Source of the DNA: Bacillota bacterium
GTDB taxonomy: Bacteria; Bacillota; Sulfobacillia; Sulfobacillales; Sulfobacillaceae
DNA: 64,000 nucleotides
NCBI GenBank assembly: GCA_021799435.1
Contig: JAJZAN010000001.1
Coordinates: 1-64,000 of the forward strand
Direction of reading: 5' to 3'
Position numbers and translations under genes: made by a program. The notes below the pieces were generated by a model, which saw only the letters and a program-made list of their open reading frames with translations, was not told where the DNA came from and did not search any database. Of this stretch, positions 53,463 to 63,524 are shown piece by piece (the stretch's first letter is position 1; each line of letters starts with the position of its first letter).

Positions 53463-54095
53463 TTAGACGCGGGGGATCTCGCGGATGATTTCCCAGTACA
53501 TACGCATGCGGGCCGAAAATCCTTTAACCAAACCGAGTTTTTCCTCTTTGACCACTTGCGTCACATCGTGCAGCACTACTTCACGGGGCTGAATGCCCAT
53601 GCGCTTTAACTGCCGGTGCAACTGCAGTTCGACTCCATATCCGGACATGTCGATATGTTCAAATCCGACCAGCAATTGCCGCCTCAGGGCGCGCTGGCCG
53701 GACAAGAACGGCGCGACCGCCTGAGCCCAGTCGGTCGAGGCCCGCCCGCCCTCAAATATTCCTACGGTAGCCTCCGAGTCGCCGCTCAAAACCGGTACCA
53801 CCAACTCGCGAACATGATCGACGGTCAAGCCAACCAAGTCGGCATCCAAGAACAGCACCACGTCGCCATGCGCGATAGACGCGCCGGCCTTCATGGCGCC
53901 GCCCTTGCCTTGGTTTTCGGGCAGTGACAGGACGATCGCGCCGTTTTGGCGCGCCACATCCGCCGTGTTGTCGAGCGACCCGTCATCCACCACAATAATT
54001 TCGTAGATTTCCGGGACCTCTTTCAATACGTGAAGAACCGAGGCGACATTCTGCGCTTCGTTATATGCGGGTATAATTGCCGAGACTCGGTTCAT
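53463..54095 (-). CDS. Family 2 glycosyltransferase
   Basis: 210 residues, GT-A fold only: SAIIPAYNEAQNV, VVDDGSLDNT, then DADLVGL as the DxD metal site. No membrane anchor. Acceptor and sugar unknown; such short GT2 proteins resemble dolichyl-phosphate-mannose or glucosylglycerate-type synthases. Two adjacent ATGs exist; ATG 54095 has the better spacing to AGGGGTGG. It lies between proS and polC. Confidence 0.85.
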   Translation of the reverse strand: MNRVSAIIPAYNEAQNVASVLHVLKEVPEIYEIIVVDDGSLDNTADVARQNGAIVLSLPENQGKGGAMKAGASIAHGDVVLFLDADLVGLTVDHVRELVVPVLSGDSEATVGIFEGGRASTDWAQAVAPFLSGQRALRRQLLVGFEHIDMSGYGVELQLHRQLKRMGIQPREVVLHDVTQVVKEEKLGLVKGFSARMRMYWEIIREIPRV

Positions 54096-54136
54096 CATCC
54101 CACCACCCCTACCACCACTAGATGCCAGACTCGTCT

Positions 54137-55567
54137 TTAATATGCACGAGCAAACAGCATCCGCTCTGTCGAAGGCTGTCCGCAGACCACGCAGCCCGTG
54201 CCGAGCGGCTGGCGGTCCAGCGGCAAACAGCGGATTGTCATGCCGGTGGCCTCCTTGAGCTGATCGGCGCAACCCCCACGGCCGCACCAGTCGCCTTCAA
54301 AGAATCCTCGGTATCCATATTCTTCCGCCTGCCGATAATTTTCAACCACCACCGTATGGCTCTTCTGATGTTCCAGCGCCTGCTGGAACAAGGTGTGCTG
54401 GATGTCGTCCAAGCGTTGACGAACCGTCTCGGCGATGCCCGCCGCCGGCACTGGGGTCTTCTCGCCGGTGTCACGGCGCGCCAGCATCACCGACTGGTTG
54501 GCCATATCCCGCAGGCCTACCTCGAGGCGAATCGGGACGCCCCGCATTTCCCAGTCGTTGTACTTATAGCCGGGTGTGAATTCGGGACGGTCATCCACCC
54601 GTACGCGGAACTCCCGGCCGAGTTCGTCAGCGATGTTCTTGACGTACGCCGACACGGCTTCCGCGTCCTTGTTTTTGGCAATCGGAACAATGACGACCTG
54701 AATAGGCGCCACCCGAGGCGGCATCCGCAATCCTTTGTCATCGCCATGCACCATAATCAAGCCGCCAATCATGCGGGTCGAGGCGCCCCAAGACGTTGTC
54801 CATCCGTACTTGCGGACCCCGTCCTCATCCAGATACTGAATGTCAAACGCTTTGGCAAAGTTTTGTCCTAGGAAATGTGAGGTGGCAATCTGCAGAGCCC
54901 GGCCGTCCCCCATCAACGCTTCCAAGGTATACGTCTCCACCGCGCCGGCAAATCGCTCGCCCGCACTCTTCCGCCCCGGCACCACTGGGATGGCCAGTTC
55001 GTCCTCGATGACCTTGCGATAAATTTCCAACTGCTGCATGGTTTCCTGCTCCGCCTCTTCGGCAGTCCGATGCACGGTGTGGCCTTCCTGCCACAAAAAC
55101 TCCGTGGTGCGGAGAAACGGTCGCGTGGCCTTCTCCCACCGCACCACGTTGGACCATTGATTCATGAGCACTGGCAAGTCCCGGTAGCTTTGAATCCACT
55201 TGGAATACATGGAACCAATAATCGTCTCAGAGGTGGGACGCACGGCCAGTCTCTCAGCCAAGGGTTCCCCCCCGCCAATGGTGACCCAAGCCACCTCGGG
55301 GGAGAAGCCCTCGACGTGCTCAGCCTCGCGCAAGAGAAGATTCTCCGGAATCAAGAGCGGGAAATAGGCGTTTTCGTGCCCGGTGGCTCGAAACTCCCGG
55401 TTCATGGCGTCCTGGATAAATTCCCAAATACGGTAGCCATACGGCTTAATCACCATGAACCCTTTGATGGGAGCGTAGTCCACCATGTCCGCCTTCTTGA
55501 TGACGTCCACGTACCATTGTGAGTAATCCTGTGATTTCGGGGTAATCTCCTTAAGCACGTTCTCCAC
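54137..55567 (-). CDS. proS: Prolyl-tRNA synthetase, archaeal/eukaryal-like (type 3)
   Basis: Class II synthetase, 476 residues, without the YbaK-like editing insert of the 570-residue bacterial form. Motif 2 has FLRTTEFLWQEGHT. The C-terminal zinc-binding domain has Cys-Gly pairs (CGRGGC ... CVVCG) and the protein ends in Tyr, as in type 3 ProRS. GTG 55567 is the start, with AGGAGG 9 nt upstream, 17 nt inside ispG. Confidence 0.93.
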   Translation of the reverse strand: MENVLKEITPKSQDYSQWYVDVIKKADMVDYAPIKGFMVIKPYGYRIWEFIQDAMNREFRATGHENAYFPLLIPENLLLREAEHVEGFSPEVAWVTIGGGEPLAERLAVRPTSETIIGSMYSKWIQSYRDLPVLMNQWSNVVRWEKATRPFLRTTEFLWQEGHTVHRTAEEAEQETMQQLEIYRKVIEDELAIPVVPGRKSAGERFAGAVETYTLEALMGDGRALQIATSHFLGQNFAKAFDIQYLDEDGVRKYGWTTSWGASTRMIGGLIMVHGDDKGLRMPPRVAPIQVVIVPIAKNKDAEAVSAYVKNIADELGREFRVRVDDRPEFTPGYKYNDWEMRGVPIRLEVGLRDMANQSVMLARRDTGEKTPVPAAGIAETVRQRLDDIQHTLFQQALEHQKSHTVVVENYRQAEEYGYRGFFEGDWCGRGGCADQLKEATGMTIRCLPLDRQPLGTGCVVCGQPSTERMLFARAY

Positions 55568-56618
55568 GCGCTCGAACCTCCTCAGCGGCATCCTGTATTT
55601 CTTTCCACAACTCTTCCACCATGTCTTCCTGTTCCACCCGGCGCACGATCTCGCCATGCCGGAAGATGAGGCCCATATTCTTGCCGCCGGCCAAACCCAC
55701 GTCCGCTTCGCGAGCTTCACCCGGTCCATTCACAGCACATCCCATGACCGCCACCGTGATAGGCTCCTGAATGGTGGCCATACGCTTCTCCAACTCATTG
55801 GTTACTGGCCACATGTCAAACTGCAGTCGTCCGCAGGTCGGGCAGGCCACCAGATTGGCGCCGCGGTCGCGCAGCTTCAAGCTCTTCAGAATCTCCCAGG
55901 CGACGCGGATTTCCTCTTCACCGGGGGCTGTCAACGAAATGCGAATCGTGTCGCCTATCCCTTCAGACAACAACGTGCCAATCCCAACGGCCGACTTGAT
56001 GGTGCCTTGAAATAAGGTACCGGCTTCCGTAACGCCCAGATGCAGGGGATAGTTATAGCGCTTGGCCATGAGGCGATAGGCCGCCAGCATGGTAGGGACA
56101 TCCGACGCTTTCAGGGACACCACAATATTGTCATAGTCGACATCGTTCAAAATTTGGATGTGTTGGGCCGCCGAGGTCACCATCGCCTCCGCCGTCCGGC
56201 CCAGATCGTGCAAGAGCCCCTTCTCAATGGACCCGGAGTTCACCCCGATGCGAATGGGAATGTCTTTCTCCTTCGCCGCCTGCACAACCTTTTCGACCCG
56301 CTCCCGGCTTCCAATGTTGCCCGGATTGAGCCGCAGTTTGTCCACGCCTTGGCGAATCACTTCCAGGGCCAGTCGATAGTCGAAATGAATGTCGGCCACA
56401 ACAGGGATGGGTGAATGACGGACAATCTCGCCAACCGCCTGGGCGGCTTCCATATCGGGAACCGCCACCCGCACAATCTCACATCCCACATCCACATAGC
56501 GGCGAATCTCGTCCACGGTGCTCTTGACATCCCGGGTGTCGGACTTTGTCATTCCTTGCACCCGCACCGGAGCGCCGCCGCCAATGGTCACATCGCGCAC
56601 TTTTACCTGTTTTGTCAT
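55551..56618 (-). CDS. ispG: 4-hydroxy-3-methylbut-2-en-1-yl diphosphate synthase
   Basis: Fe-S enzyme of the MEP isoprenoid pathway, 355 residues, bacterial short form. The TIM barrel begins with VRVQGMTKSDTRD. Cluster ligands are in ACPTCGR and MGCAVNGPGE, plus the Glu that follows. AAAGGAG lies before the ATG. The pathway partner dxr is two genes upstream. Confidence 0.95.
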   Translation of the reverse strand: MTKQVKVRDVTIGGGAPVRVQGMTKSDTRDVKSTVDEIRRYVDVGCEIVRVAVPDMEAAQAVGEIVRHSPIPVVADIHFDYRLALEVIRQGVDKLRLNPGNIGSRERVEKVVQAAKEKDIPIRIGVNSGSIEKGLLHDLGRTAEAMVTSAAQHIQILNDVDYDNIVVSLKASDVPTMLAAYRLMAKRYNYPLHLGVTEAGTLFQGTIKSAVGIGTLLSEGIGDTIRISLTAPGEEEIRVAWEILKSLKLRDRGANLVACPTCGRLQFDMWPVTNELEKRMATIQEPITVAVMGCAVNGPGEAREADVGLAGGKNMGLIFRHGEIVRRVEQEDMVEELWKEIQDAAEEVRARGERA

Positions 56619-56710
56619 GCTTTGCTCCTTTGTCCGTGCTCGAGCCGACTAAAATTTGGAGGAAATCCTCCCTCTGTCATCTTAGCATCACCATTGAGCC
56701 CATACCAGCT

Positions 56711-57736
56711 TCAGCCCAGATGCAGATAGTGCACGATATCGTGATAGGTCACAAAAACCACGAACAACAGAAGAAACGCCATGCCCACCAAGTGAATCAT
56801 ATTCTCTCGATTGGGATCCATGGCGCGCCTCCTGACCCCTTCCACGGCCAGCAAGGCGAGCTTGCTGCCATCCAGGACGGGAATGGGCAGGATGTTGAAC
56901 AGCCCTAGGTTGGCGGACAACACGGCAGCCAGCATAAACAGCCGCGCCCAGCCCTGATGGGCCGCTTGCCCGATCGTGACGGCAATCCCCACTGGACCCA
57001 TTAAGTCAAAGCGTGTGCGGCCCGTAATCAAGAGGAAAAGTTGGACGAACCAGCCCCCTGTCATCTGCACGGTTTGTACCACACCCGTCTTAATGGACGT
57101 CAAGAATCCCATATGGACTGCGCGCGTGGCCATCTGAATGCCGATCAAGTAGGCTTTTTGCGCCTTGTCCCAGCGAGTCCTCACCGGAAGGGTGAGATGC
57201 TGCCCATGGCGCACGACAGTAATTTGCATCACCTGTTTGGCATGACGGCTGATGGCGTGAGTCAAAGCTTGCATGGAGGTGATGCGATGGCCATCAATCG
57301 CCACAATCCGATCCCCTGGCTTCAATCCAGCCGCATCGGCTGGGAAGTGCGGAATGAGGTGGGCAATCGTCGTGGTAGCCACCGGCACGCCGACAGGTCC
57401 GAAGAGCAGGGTAAACAGCACGAACGCCAGCACCAAATTCATCACCGGGCCTGCGAAGATCACCAAAAACCGCTGCCAAAGCGGTCGATTGGCGTATTCG
57501 TCGGGATCGCTGGATCGCTCGCCGTCCATGCCTGCCAGCCGTACGTAGCCCCCCAAGGGGATGATGCGGAGCGAATATTCGGTTTGCCCGAAGCGATGGG
57601 AGAAAATGTGGGGGCCGAATCCCAAAGAATATTCGTCCACCCGCATTCCGAATGATTTAGCCACCAAAAAGTGACCCAGCTCGTGTACTGCAATCAGGAC
57701 CCCAAACACCACAACCCAGACCACCAATGTGAGCAT
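56711..57736 (-). CDS. rseP: Site-2 intramembrane zinc protease RseP/RasP
   Basis: 341 residues. HELGH (about 18-22) lies in the first helix, and a PDZ domain (around 125-185, AAGLKPGDRIVAIDG) and the second active-site motif in NILPIPVLDGSKL follow. Four transmembrane helices. It cleaves anti-sigma factors and signal-peptide remnants; in Bacillus it acts on RsiW and cell-division substrates. AAAGGAGG precedes the ATG. dxr-rseP order is conserved. Confidence 0.93.
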   Translation of the reverse strand: MLTLVVWVVVFGVLIAVHELGHFLVAKSFGMRVDEYSLGFGPHIFSHRFGQTEYSLRIIPLGGYVRLAGMDGERSSDPDEYANRPLWQRFLVIFAGPVMNLVLAFVLFTLLFGPVGVPVATTTIAHLIPHFPADAAGLKPGDRIVAIDGHRITSMQALTHAISRHAKQVMQITVVRHGQHLTLPVRTRWDKAQKAYLIGIQMATRAVHMGFLTSIKTGVVQTVQMTGGWFVQLFLLITGRTRFDLMGPVGIAVTIGQAAHQGWARLFMLAAVLSANLGLFNILPIPVLDGSKLALLAVEGVRRRAMDPNRENMIHLVGMAFLLLFVVFVTYHDIVHYLHLG

Positions 57737-57748
57737 TCGCTGCCTCCT

Positions 57749-58912
57749 TTATTTCGGCCCCTTCGCCGATGTCCCGATGCGGGCCGCTACACGCTGACGT
57801 CCCCAGCGATCGGCCTCCAGCACGTCGTCCAAGCTAGCCATAGTCCCAACGCCGGCATAGTCGGCCAAGGTGTCCTCCACAGTCTGGGCGATGTCCAAAA
57901 AGCTAATGCGCCGCTCCAAAAATGCCTGCACCGCCACCTCGTTGGCGGCGTTCAGCACAGTCGGGTACAAACCGCCCTGTTCTCCCGCCTGTCGCGCCAG
58001 GGCCAGCAGTCGAAAGGTGTCCAAGTCAGGTTCCGCGAACTCCAACTGTTGACCCGGCCATAAAAACGCCGGGACATCTAGAGGCCACCGTTCCGGCCAC
58101 GACATCGCCACCTGAACCGGCACCCGCATGTCGGGAAATCCGCACTGCGCCATGGTCGCTCCATCGACAAACTCCACCATAGAGTGAATGACGCTCTGGG
58201 GATGAACCACCACATCAATGACGTCATAGCTGACCCGGAACAGATGATGGGCCTCGATGACCTCCAAGCCCTTATTCATCAAGGTGGCCGAATCGATCGT
58301 GATCTTGGGACCCATGGACCAATTGGGATGCTTGAGCGCTTCCTCGACGGTCACGTGCTGCAGTTCATTCCGCGTTCGCCCACGAAACGGTCCGCCTGAG
58401 CAAGTCAGGATGATGCGTCGAAACGGTTCCCCTGACCCTAGACACTGGAAGATGGCGGAATGCTCGCTGTCTACCGGAATAATCCGAGCTCCCGCGCGAT
58501 CGGCCGTTCGGGTCACCAGATCCCCTGCCGCCACGAGCGTTTCCTTGTTGGCCAGCATGACCGTCATACCGCGCTCCAAGGCCGCCATGGTCGGGGCCAA
58601 TCCAGCGAAACCGCTCATGGCAGCCAGCACGTGCGTGGCGTCGGCCCCGCGCACCGCGTCCAGAGTCTCCGACCACCCTCCCAGGATTTCGGGACCCGGC
58701 TTCCCTGCCACCTTTTGACTCAACCGTCGCGCCGCGTCGGCATCCGTGAGCGCGATCCATCGCGCCCCCATGCGGATCCCCATCTCCCAGAGTCGCTCGG
58801 CATCCTGGCGAGCGACCAGCCCGTCAACCGCCACCCGGTCAGCGTGCTGTTCAAAGACACTGTAGGCACTTTGGCCCACCGACCCGGTGGCGCCCAACAC
58901 GACCATTCTCAT
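57749..58912 (-). CDS. dxr: 1-deoxy-D-xylulose 5-phosphate reductoisomerase
   Basis: NADPH- and metal-dependent second enzyme of the MEP pathway, 387 residues. LGATGSVGQS NADPH loop, LANKETLVAAG, PVDSEHSAIFQCL metal/substrate loop, and HPNWSMGPKITIDSATLMNKGLE-type segment (in part). ATG 58912 is chosen by spacing to AGGTGGG; a GTG four codons earlier overlaps that site. Confidence 0.95.
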   Translation of the reverse strand: MRMVVLGATGSVGQSAYSVFEQHADRVAVDGLVARQDAERLWEMGIRMGARWIALTDADAARRLSQKVAGKPGPEILGGWSETLDAVRGADATHVLAAMSGFAGLAPTMAALERGMTVMLANKETLVAAGDLVTRTADRAGARIIPVDSEHSAIFQCLGSGEPFRRIILTCSGGPFRGRTRNELQHVTVEEALKHPNWSMGPKITIDSATLMNKGLEVIEAHHLFRVSYDVIDVVVHPQSVIHSMVEFVDGATMAQCGFPDMRVPVQVAMSWPERWPLDVPAFLWPGQQLEFAEPDLDTFRLLALARQAGEQGGLYPTVLNAANEVAVQAFLERRISFLDIAQTVEDTLADYAGVGTMASLDDVLEADRWGRQRVAARIGTSAKGPK

Positions 58913-58931
58913 TTTGCTTCCCACCTCTAGT

Positions 58932-59972
58932 TTACCCTCTAACTGATGGCCCGCTGTATCGCGAAGCCTGCCTGATGGCGTTGAACATCACCGCTGTGAT
59001 GGGACCTATCAGCACCCCGGAACCACCGAACAAACGAATCCCCATATACAGGGAAAATAATACCACGAGCGGGTGGAGCCCGGTGCCGCGCCCGACCAAC
59101 CGCGGCTCCACCAGTTGACGCACCATGGCCACCCCGGCCAGAACCGCCAGCAAGTGCACTGCCATGGCCGCGTGCCCAGACAGCATGGCCACCATGGCCC
59201 AAGGCACCAGCAGCATCGTCGGCCCCATGAACGGCACGAGGTCCAGAAGTCCGGCCGTCAGTCCCACCAGCACCGCGTAGGGTGCGCCAATGACCAGCAG
59301 ACCGCCCATCGTGGCGAGTCCCGTTAAGGACACCAGAGCAAACTGGGCCCTCAGGTATCCCCACAGACCCCCGGTCATAGCCAGCGTGAGTCGCCCCATC
59401 CGAGGACGAAGAAATGGCGGACTTAGTTGCTTCACCTGCCGTAGAACCACCGTTTGGTCCCTCAGCATGAAGAAGGCGGCCACCGATGCCACAATCATCA
59501 CCAGCGCCATCTCTGGCAGTTGCAAAAGACCATGGGCTACGGTTCTGCCCATGGCCGCCGCTACGTTGTACAGGGAGTGCATCTCCGTCCCGAGGTTGGC
59601 GTTGCCCAGTCCCAGCTGCTCCCGCAGTTGGTTCCATTGCTTCAGATAGCGCGCCACTTGGCCCGGCCGATCGAGGAAATGCGGCATGCGATGGCTAATC
59701 TGCACCAACTCGGCCGCCAGCAGAGTGAACACGGCGCCCGATAGCAGCACCAGTCCTCCCAATGCCCCACCCAGTGCCGTCAAAACAGCCCCAGTTCGCC
59801 TGAATCCCCACGACTCGAGCCGTTCCACCACAGGCATCACCATGGCCGTTAAAATCACTGCCAGCACAAACGGCAACAGGTACCACACCAGCCAACGCCA
59901 AAAGACGTAGGCGGCACCCGCCAACGCCACCCAAATGACTACCTGCTGCCAGTAACGACCCGGCTCGTGCAT
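58932..59972 (-). CDS. AI-2E/PerM family permease (YtvI-like)
   Basis: 346 residues with about eight hydrophobic helices. The arrangement is N-terminal two helices, a soluble loop (about 85-150), and a C-terminal bundle with GLLDLVPFMGPTMLLVPWA, the PFxGP-type family motif. Members include YtvI (sporulation) and Na+/H+ antiporter-like proteins; the transport substrate is unknown. GAGGTGAG lies 2-4 nt before the ATG. Not a normal resident of the cdsA-dxr interval. Confidence 0.83.
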   Translation of the reverse strand: MHEPGRYWQQVVIWVALAGAAYVFWRWLVWYLLPFVLAVILTAMVMPVVERLESWGFRRTGAVLTALGGALGGLVLLSGAVFTLLAAELVQISHRMPHFLDRPGQVARYLKQWNQLREQLGLGNANLGTEMHSLYNVAAAMGRTVAHGLLQLPEMALVMIVASVAAFFMLRDQTVVLRQVKQLSPPFLRPRMGRLTLAMTGGLWGYLRAQFALVSLTGLATMGGLLVIGAPYAVLVGLTAGLLDLVPFMGPTMLLVPWAMVAMLSGHAAMAVHLLAVLAGVAMVRQLVEPRLVGRGTGLHPLVVLFSLYMGIRLFGGSGVLIGPITAVMFNAIRQASRYSGPSVRG

Positions 59973-59986
59973 AGCTCACCTCGGAG

Positions 59987-60772
59987 CTAACTTATGCCCA
60001 AGCCTCGCAATAAATAATAGGCAAATGGCAAGGCCAGCAAGACCGAGTCAAATCGGTCCAAAATGCCGCCATGCCCGGGGAGCAGGCCGCCCGAATCCTT
60101 CACGCCTACATAGCGCTTAAACTCGGACTCCAGCAGATCGCCAACCACGCCGACGGCGGCCACCACCAAGGCAAAGAGGGCTCCCTGCAGCGCCTGCGCG
60201 TGCACAATCGGCGCTGCCAGCGCACCGGCGATGACCGCGGACAACACCCCGGCAATGGTGCCCTCCCACGTCTTGGCTGGACTCACATGCACCATCAGTT
60301 TGTGGCGCCCAAAGCGGCTGCCCGCAAAATAGGCCATGGCGTCCGATATCCACATCAAGATGAAGAAGAAAAATACCAGTCGGCGGCCATCCGCCATCTC
60401 CCGCAGAGCAATCAAAAACACAAATAAAAGCCCAATGTACAGGCTTCCCCAAGTGGTTGTGATGGCACCTTCAAAACTGGATGCGCGCCGTCCCAGCACG
60501 ACCGCCCCCAGGACTACCACCAAGAGACCGGCCAACAGCCCCCATGCCAACGGCAGGTGGAATGCTTGGCACGCCAATAAAGCCCACACCCAGAACAGAC
60601 TCATGCGGGCAAAATACGGCATCTTTTTAGCCAGGAACATTCGTTCCGCTTCGTATACGGCCGCCGCCTCGAAGATTGCGGTGGCCGCAATCAGGGGCCA
60701 CCCTCCCAAATACATCAGCACCAGCAAAATGGGAATCCCGATGGCGGCCGTGATGACACGACGCACAAGCAC
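59987..60772 (-). CDS. cdsA: Phosphatidate cytidylyltransferase
   Basis: Makes CDP-diacylglycerol for all phospholipids, including the PgsA substrate encoded elsewhere in this window. 261 residues, about eight membrane helices, C-terminal signature VKDSGGLLPGHGGILDRFDS. GTG 60772 with AGGAG 10 nt upstream. uppS-cdsA order is conserved. Confidence 0.94.
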   Translation of the reverse strand: MLVRRVITAAIGIPILLVLMYLGGWPLIAATAIFEAAAVYEAERMFLAKKMPYFARMSLFWVWALLACQAFHLPLAWGLLAGLLVVVLGAVVLGRRASSFEGAITTTWGSLYIGLLFVFLIALREMADGRRLVFFFFILMWISDAMAYFAGSRFGRHKLMVHVSPAKTWEGTIAGVLSAVIAGALAAPIVHAQALQGALFALVVAAVGVVGDLLESEFKRYVGVKDSGGLLPGHGGILDRFDSVLLALPFAYYLLRGLGIS

Positions 60773-60785
60773 GCTGAACCCGCTC

Positions 60786-61520
60786 CTATCCTAATCCGCC
60801 AAACCGACGATGGCGTGATTGGTAATCCCGTATGGCGCGCCGCAACTCCGCCGGGTCAAAATCGGGCCACAGTTTGTCACTGATGAAGATTTCCGCATAG
60901 GCCAGCTGCCACAGCAGAAAATTGGAAATGCGAAACTCGCCGCTCGACCGAATCAGCAGGTCTGGATCGGGCAGTTCCCGCGTATCGAGGTGTGCGGCCA
61001 TGTCAGCCTCTGTCATCCTTGAGCCCGGCGGCGTTTCGTCACGCCAGCGGTTGACTGCTCGCAGAATTTCGTCACGACCTCCGTAGTTCAACGCCAAATT
61101 GAGAATCAGGCGCCGCTCATTCTCGGTCTCATGCTTCGCCCAATCCAAGGACTGTTGGGCCGGTTCAGGCAGTCGACCGATATCGCCGATGGTCCGAATC
61201 TGCACACCCTCGTCCTTAAGCTCATGCGTTTCGGAAGCCACGAATTCCACGACCAACGCCATCAACACGTCCACTTCCTGAGACGGCCGGGTCCAGTTCT
61301 CGGTGGAAAACGCATAGACCGTCAAGGCCTCAATGCCGATCCGCGCCGATTCCTTGACAATTGGCTTTAGCGCTTTGACGCCCTCGCGATGCCCTAAGGT
61401 CCGTTCCATCCCCCGCCGCTGAGCCCAACGTCCATTACCATCCATGATGATTGCGATATGACGCGGCAGGTCGCCGGCAAGAATCGGCTCTTCCTCGTGG
61501 TTCGATTCCTGGTCTTCCAC
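60786..61520 (-). CDS. uppS: Undecaprenyl diphosphate synthase
   Basis: cis-prenyltransferase for the C55 carrier, 244 residues. IIMDGNGRWA with catalytic Asp-27, FSTENW, and the RSSGEFRISNFLLWQ/AYAE pyrophosphate-binding end. GTG 61520 is preferred: AAAGGGG is 6 nt away, while it abuts the ATG at 61526. The N-terminus is Glu-rich. Confidence 0.95.
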   Translation of the reverse strand: MEDQESNHEEEPILAGDLPRHIAIIMDGNGRWAQRRGMERTLGHREGVKALKPIVKESARIGIEALTVYAFSTENWTRPSQEVDVLMALVVEFVASETHELKDEGVQIRTIGDIGRLPEPAQQSLDWAKHETENERRLILNLALNYGGRDEILRAVNRWRDETPPGSRMTEADMAAHLDTRELPDPDLLIRSSGEFRISNFLLWQLAYAEIFISDKLWPDFDPAELRRAIRDYQSRHRRFGGLG

Positions 61521-61545
61521 GGGCATCCCCTTTCTGGCGAAAAGG

Positions 61546-62103
61546 CTATGGAGTCATAATATCCTTTTCGCGTCCCTCCGCCACCTGGTCAAGTTCCTTA
61601 ATATATTGGTCGGTGAGCCGTTGTATGTCGGTCTGGCCGCGCCGCCCCTCATCCTCGGCAATCGTACCGTCCTTCTCAGCCTTCTTCAAGTCGTCCACGG
61701 CATCCCGACGCACGTTGCGAACCGCCACCTTGGCGTCTTCCAACTGCCGCTTCAGCTGTTTGACCAAGTCACGGCGGCGCTCCTCCGTCAAGGCAGGCAC
61801 GCTAACCCTCAAGAGCGGCCCGTCAGAACGCACCGAAACGCCTAAATCGGCCTTCATGATCGCCTTTTCGATGCTCTGGGCAGCCGACTTGTCAAACGGC
61901 TGCACCACGAGAATGCGGGGCTCTGGGGCGCTGATGGACGCCAGATGCTGCAACGGCGTGACAGCCCCGTAGTACTCGACCTGAACCTTCTCCAGCAACG
62001 CGGGATGGGCCCGCCCCGCCCGCATGCCGGCCAGGTCCCGCGTGAAGGACTCCACCGACTTTTGCATTCGGTTCTCCGTGTCCTTAAGAATTTCCTTTAG
62101 CAT
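61546..62103 (-). CDS. frr: Ribosome recycling factor
   Basis: 185 residues, exact family length. [19 protein letters not shown] opening, [19 protein letters not shown] and the coiled-coil end are typical. ATG 62103 follows GGGAGGGCG, inside the last 20 nt of pyrH, so initiation depends on pyrH translation. Confidence 0.96.
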   Translation of the reverse strand: MLKEILKDTENRMQKSVESFTRDLAGMRAGRAHPALLEKVQVEYYGAVTPLQHLASISAPEPRILVVQPFDKSAAQSIEKAIMKADLGVSVRSDGPLLRVSVPALTEERRRDLVKQLKRQLEDAKVAVRNVRRDAVDDLKKAEKDGTIAEDEGRRGQTDIQRLTDQYIKELDQVAEGREKDIMTP

Positions 62104-62830
62104 GGCGCTCGCCCTCCCCGACATAGGTTCCAATGGATTCGCCCAACACGACCTTCAAAATGTTTCCGTAGGTGTTCATGTTAAACACCACAATGGGAAT
62201 GTTGTTATCCATGCAAAGTGACGTGGCAGTGGCGTCCATCACCTTGAGGTTTTCTTTCAAGACATCCAAGTAGCGGATTTCGTCCAACATGCGCGCATCG
62301 GGATTGGTGCGTGGGTCGGCGTCGTAAACCCCCGCTTCCTTGGTTGCTTTCAGCATGACATCGGCTTCAATCTCAGCTGCACGCAGGGCGGCGGTGGTGT
62401 CGGTGGAGAAGTAAGGATTGCCATTGCCCGCCGCGAAAATAACGACACGGCCCTTTTCCAGGTGCGTCATAGCGCGCCGGCGTATGTACGGCTCCGCCAC
62501 TTCCTTCATCTCAATGGCTGTCTGCACGCGAACCTCCACGCCGTGCTTCTCCAAGGCATCCATCAGGGCCAGCGCGTTGATGACGGTGGCCAGCATCCCC
62601 ATGTAGTCGGCCGTTGCCCGGTCCATGCCCTTGCTGGAACCCGCCTGTCCACGCCAGATGTTGCCGCCGCCAACGACCACGGCGATTTGCACTCCAAAGC
62701 CCAAAACCTCTTTAATTTGACGCGCGATACTATCCACGACCGTAGGATCGATGCCGAACCCCGCCGACCCTGCTAAGGCCTCACCAGAAATCTTTAGGAC
62801 AACTCGCCGATATTTCGGTTGCTGCGCCAC
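62084..62830 (-). CDS. pyrH: UMP kinase
   Basis: 248 residues, amino-acid-kinase fold, hexameric in relatives and regulated by [24 protein letters not shown] and [10 protein letters not shown] motifs are present. GTG 62830 with GAGGGG upstream. It follows the tsf terminator hairpin, so its expression depends on read-through or a local promoter. Confidence 0.95.
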   Translation of the reverse strand: MAQQPKYRRVVLKISGEALAGSAGFGIDPTVVDSIARQIKEVLGFGVQIAVVVGGGNIWRGQAGSSKGMDRATADYMGMLATVINALALMDALEKHGVEVRVQTAIEMKEVAEPYIRRRAMTHLEKGRVVIFAAGNGNPYFSTDTTAALRAAEIEADVMLKATKEAGVYDADPRTNPDARMLDEIRYLDVLKENLKVMDATATSLCMDNNIPIVVFNMNTYGNILKVVLGESIGTYVGEGERHAKGNS

Positions 62831-62860
62831 CCGCTTGCCCCTCCTCTGGACTTCTTAGAT

Positions 62861-62887
62861 ACAAGAAAAGGGCACATCGTGCCCTTT
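62861..62887 (-). terminator. Terminator between tsf and pyrH
   Basis: Minus-strand AAGGGCAC-GAT-GTGCCCTT followed by TTCTTG, directly after the tsf stop. Confidence 0.7.
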
Positions 62888-62890
62888 GGT

Positions 62891-63505
62891 TCAGGCCTGT
62901 GCGGCCTCCGATTCCTCGCCGCGCTCAAACCGCACGAACCGCCGCACCTGAATTTGCTCACCCAGCCGGGCAATGTGCTCCTTGACCAACTGGTCAATCG
63001 TTTGGTCGGGATTCTTCACGTAAGGCTGCTCCATCAAGCAAACCTCTTTGTAATACTTGTCAATCCGTCCCTGCACCATTTTCTCGACAATCGCTTCCGG
63101 CTTTCCTTCATTGAGAGCCTGAGCCTTGAGCACAGTCTTCTCATGCTCAACCTGCGCTTCCGGCACTTCTTCGCGCCGTACATAGAGCGGCCGTGCGGCA
63201 GCAATGTGCATGGCCACGTCATGCGCCAAATTGCGGAAGTCGTCGGTGTTGGCGACGAAGTCAGTCTCGCAGTTAATTTCCAACAGTACGCCAATCCGGC
63301 CTTGAGAGTGGATGTAGCTCTCCACTAGTCCTTCCGTGGTGCTCCGCCCCGCTTTCTTCGCTGCGGCCGCCAATCCCCGTTCGCGCAGGATGTCTACGGC
63401 GCGGTCCATGTTGCCGTCGGCCTCTTCCAACGCCTTCTTGCATTCCATCATACCGGCGCCTGTCCGCTCCCTCAGCGCCTTTACATCCTGTGCCGAAATT
63501 CCCAC
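62891..63505 (-). CDS. tsf: Elongation factor Ts, short form
   Basis: 204 residues against ~290 in E. coli, similar to the compact EF-Ts of Thermus. N-terminal UBA-like module ([24 protein letters not shown]), then the core with [12 protein letters not shown], which contacts EF-Tu, and one subdomain. GTG 63505 has GAGGAGG at 7 nt; frames further upstream cross the rpsB-tsf hairpin. Confidence 0.94.
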   Translation of the reverse strand: MGISAQDVKALRERTGAGMMECKKALEEADGNMDRAVDILRERGLAAAAKKAGRSTTEGLVESYIHSQGRIGVLLEINCETDFVANTDDFRNLAHDVAMHIAAARPLYVRREEVPEAQVEHEKTVLKAQALNEGKPEAIVEKMVQGRIDKYYKEVCLMEQPYVKNPDQTIDQLVKEHIARLGEQIQVRRFVRFERGEESEAAQA

Positions 63506-63524
63506 CAAACATCCTCCTCGTAAG

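Noticed and set aside
56660-56690. GGAGG-ATTT-CCTCC hairpin with AAATTTT between ispG and rseP
   Set aside because: Five-base stem with a poor tail; too weak to call a terminator.
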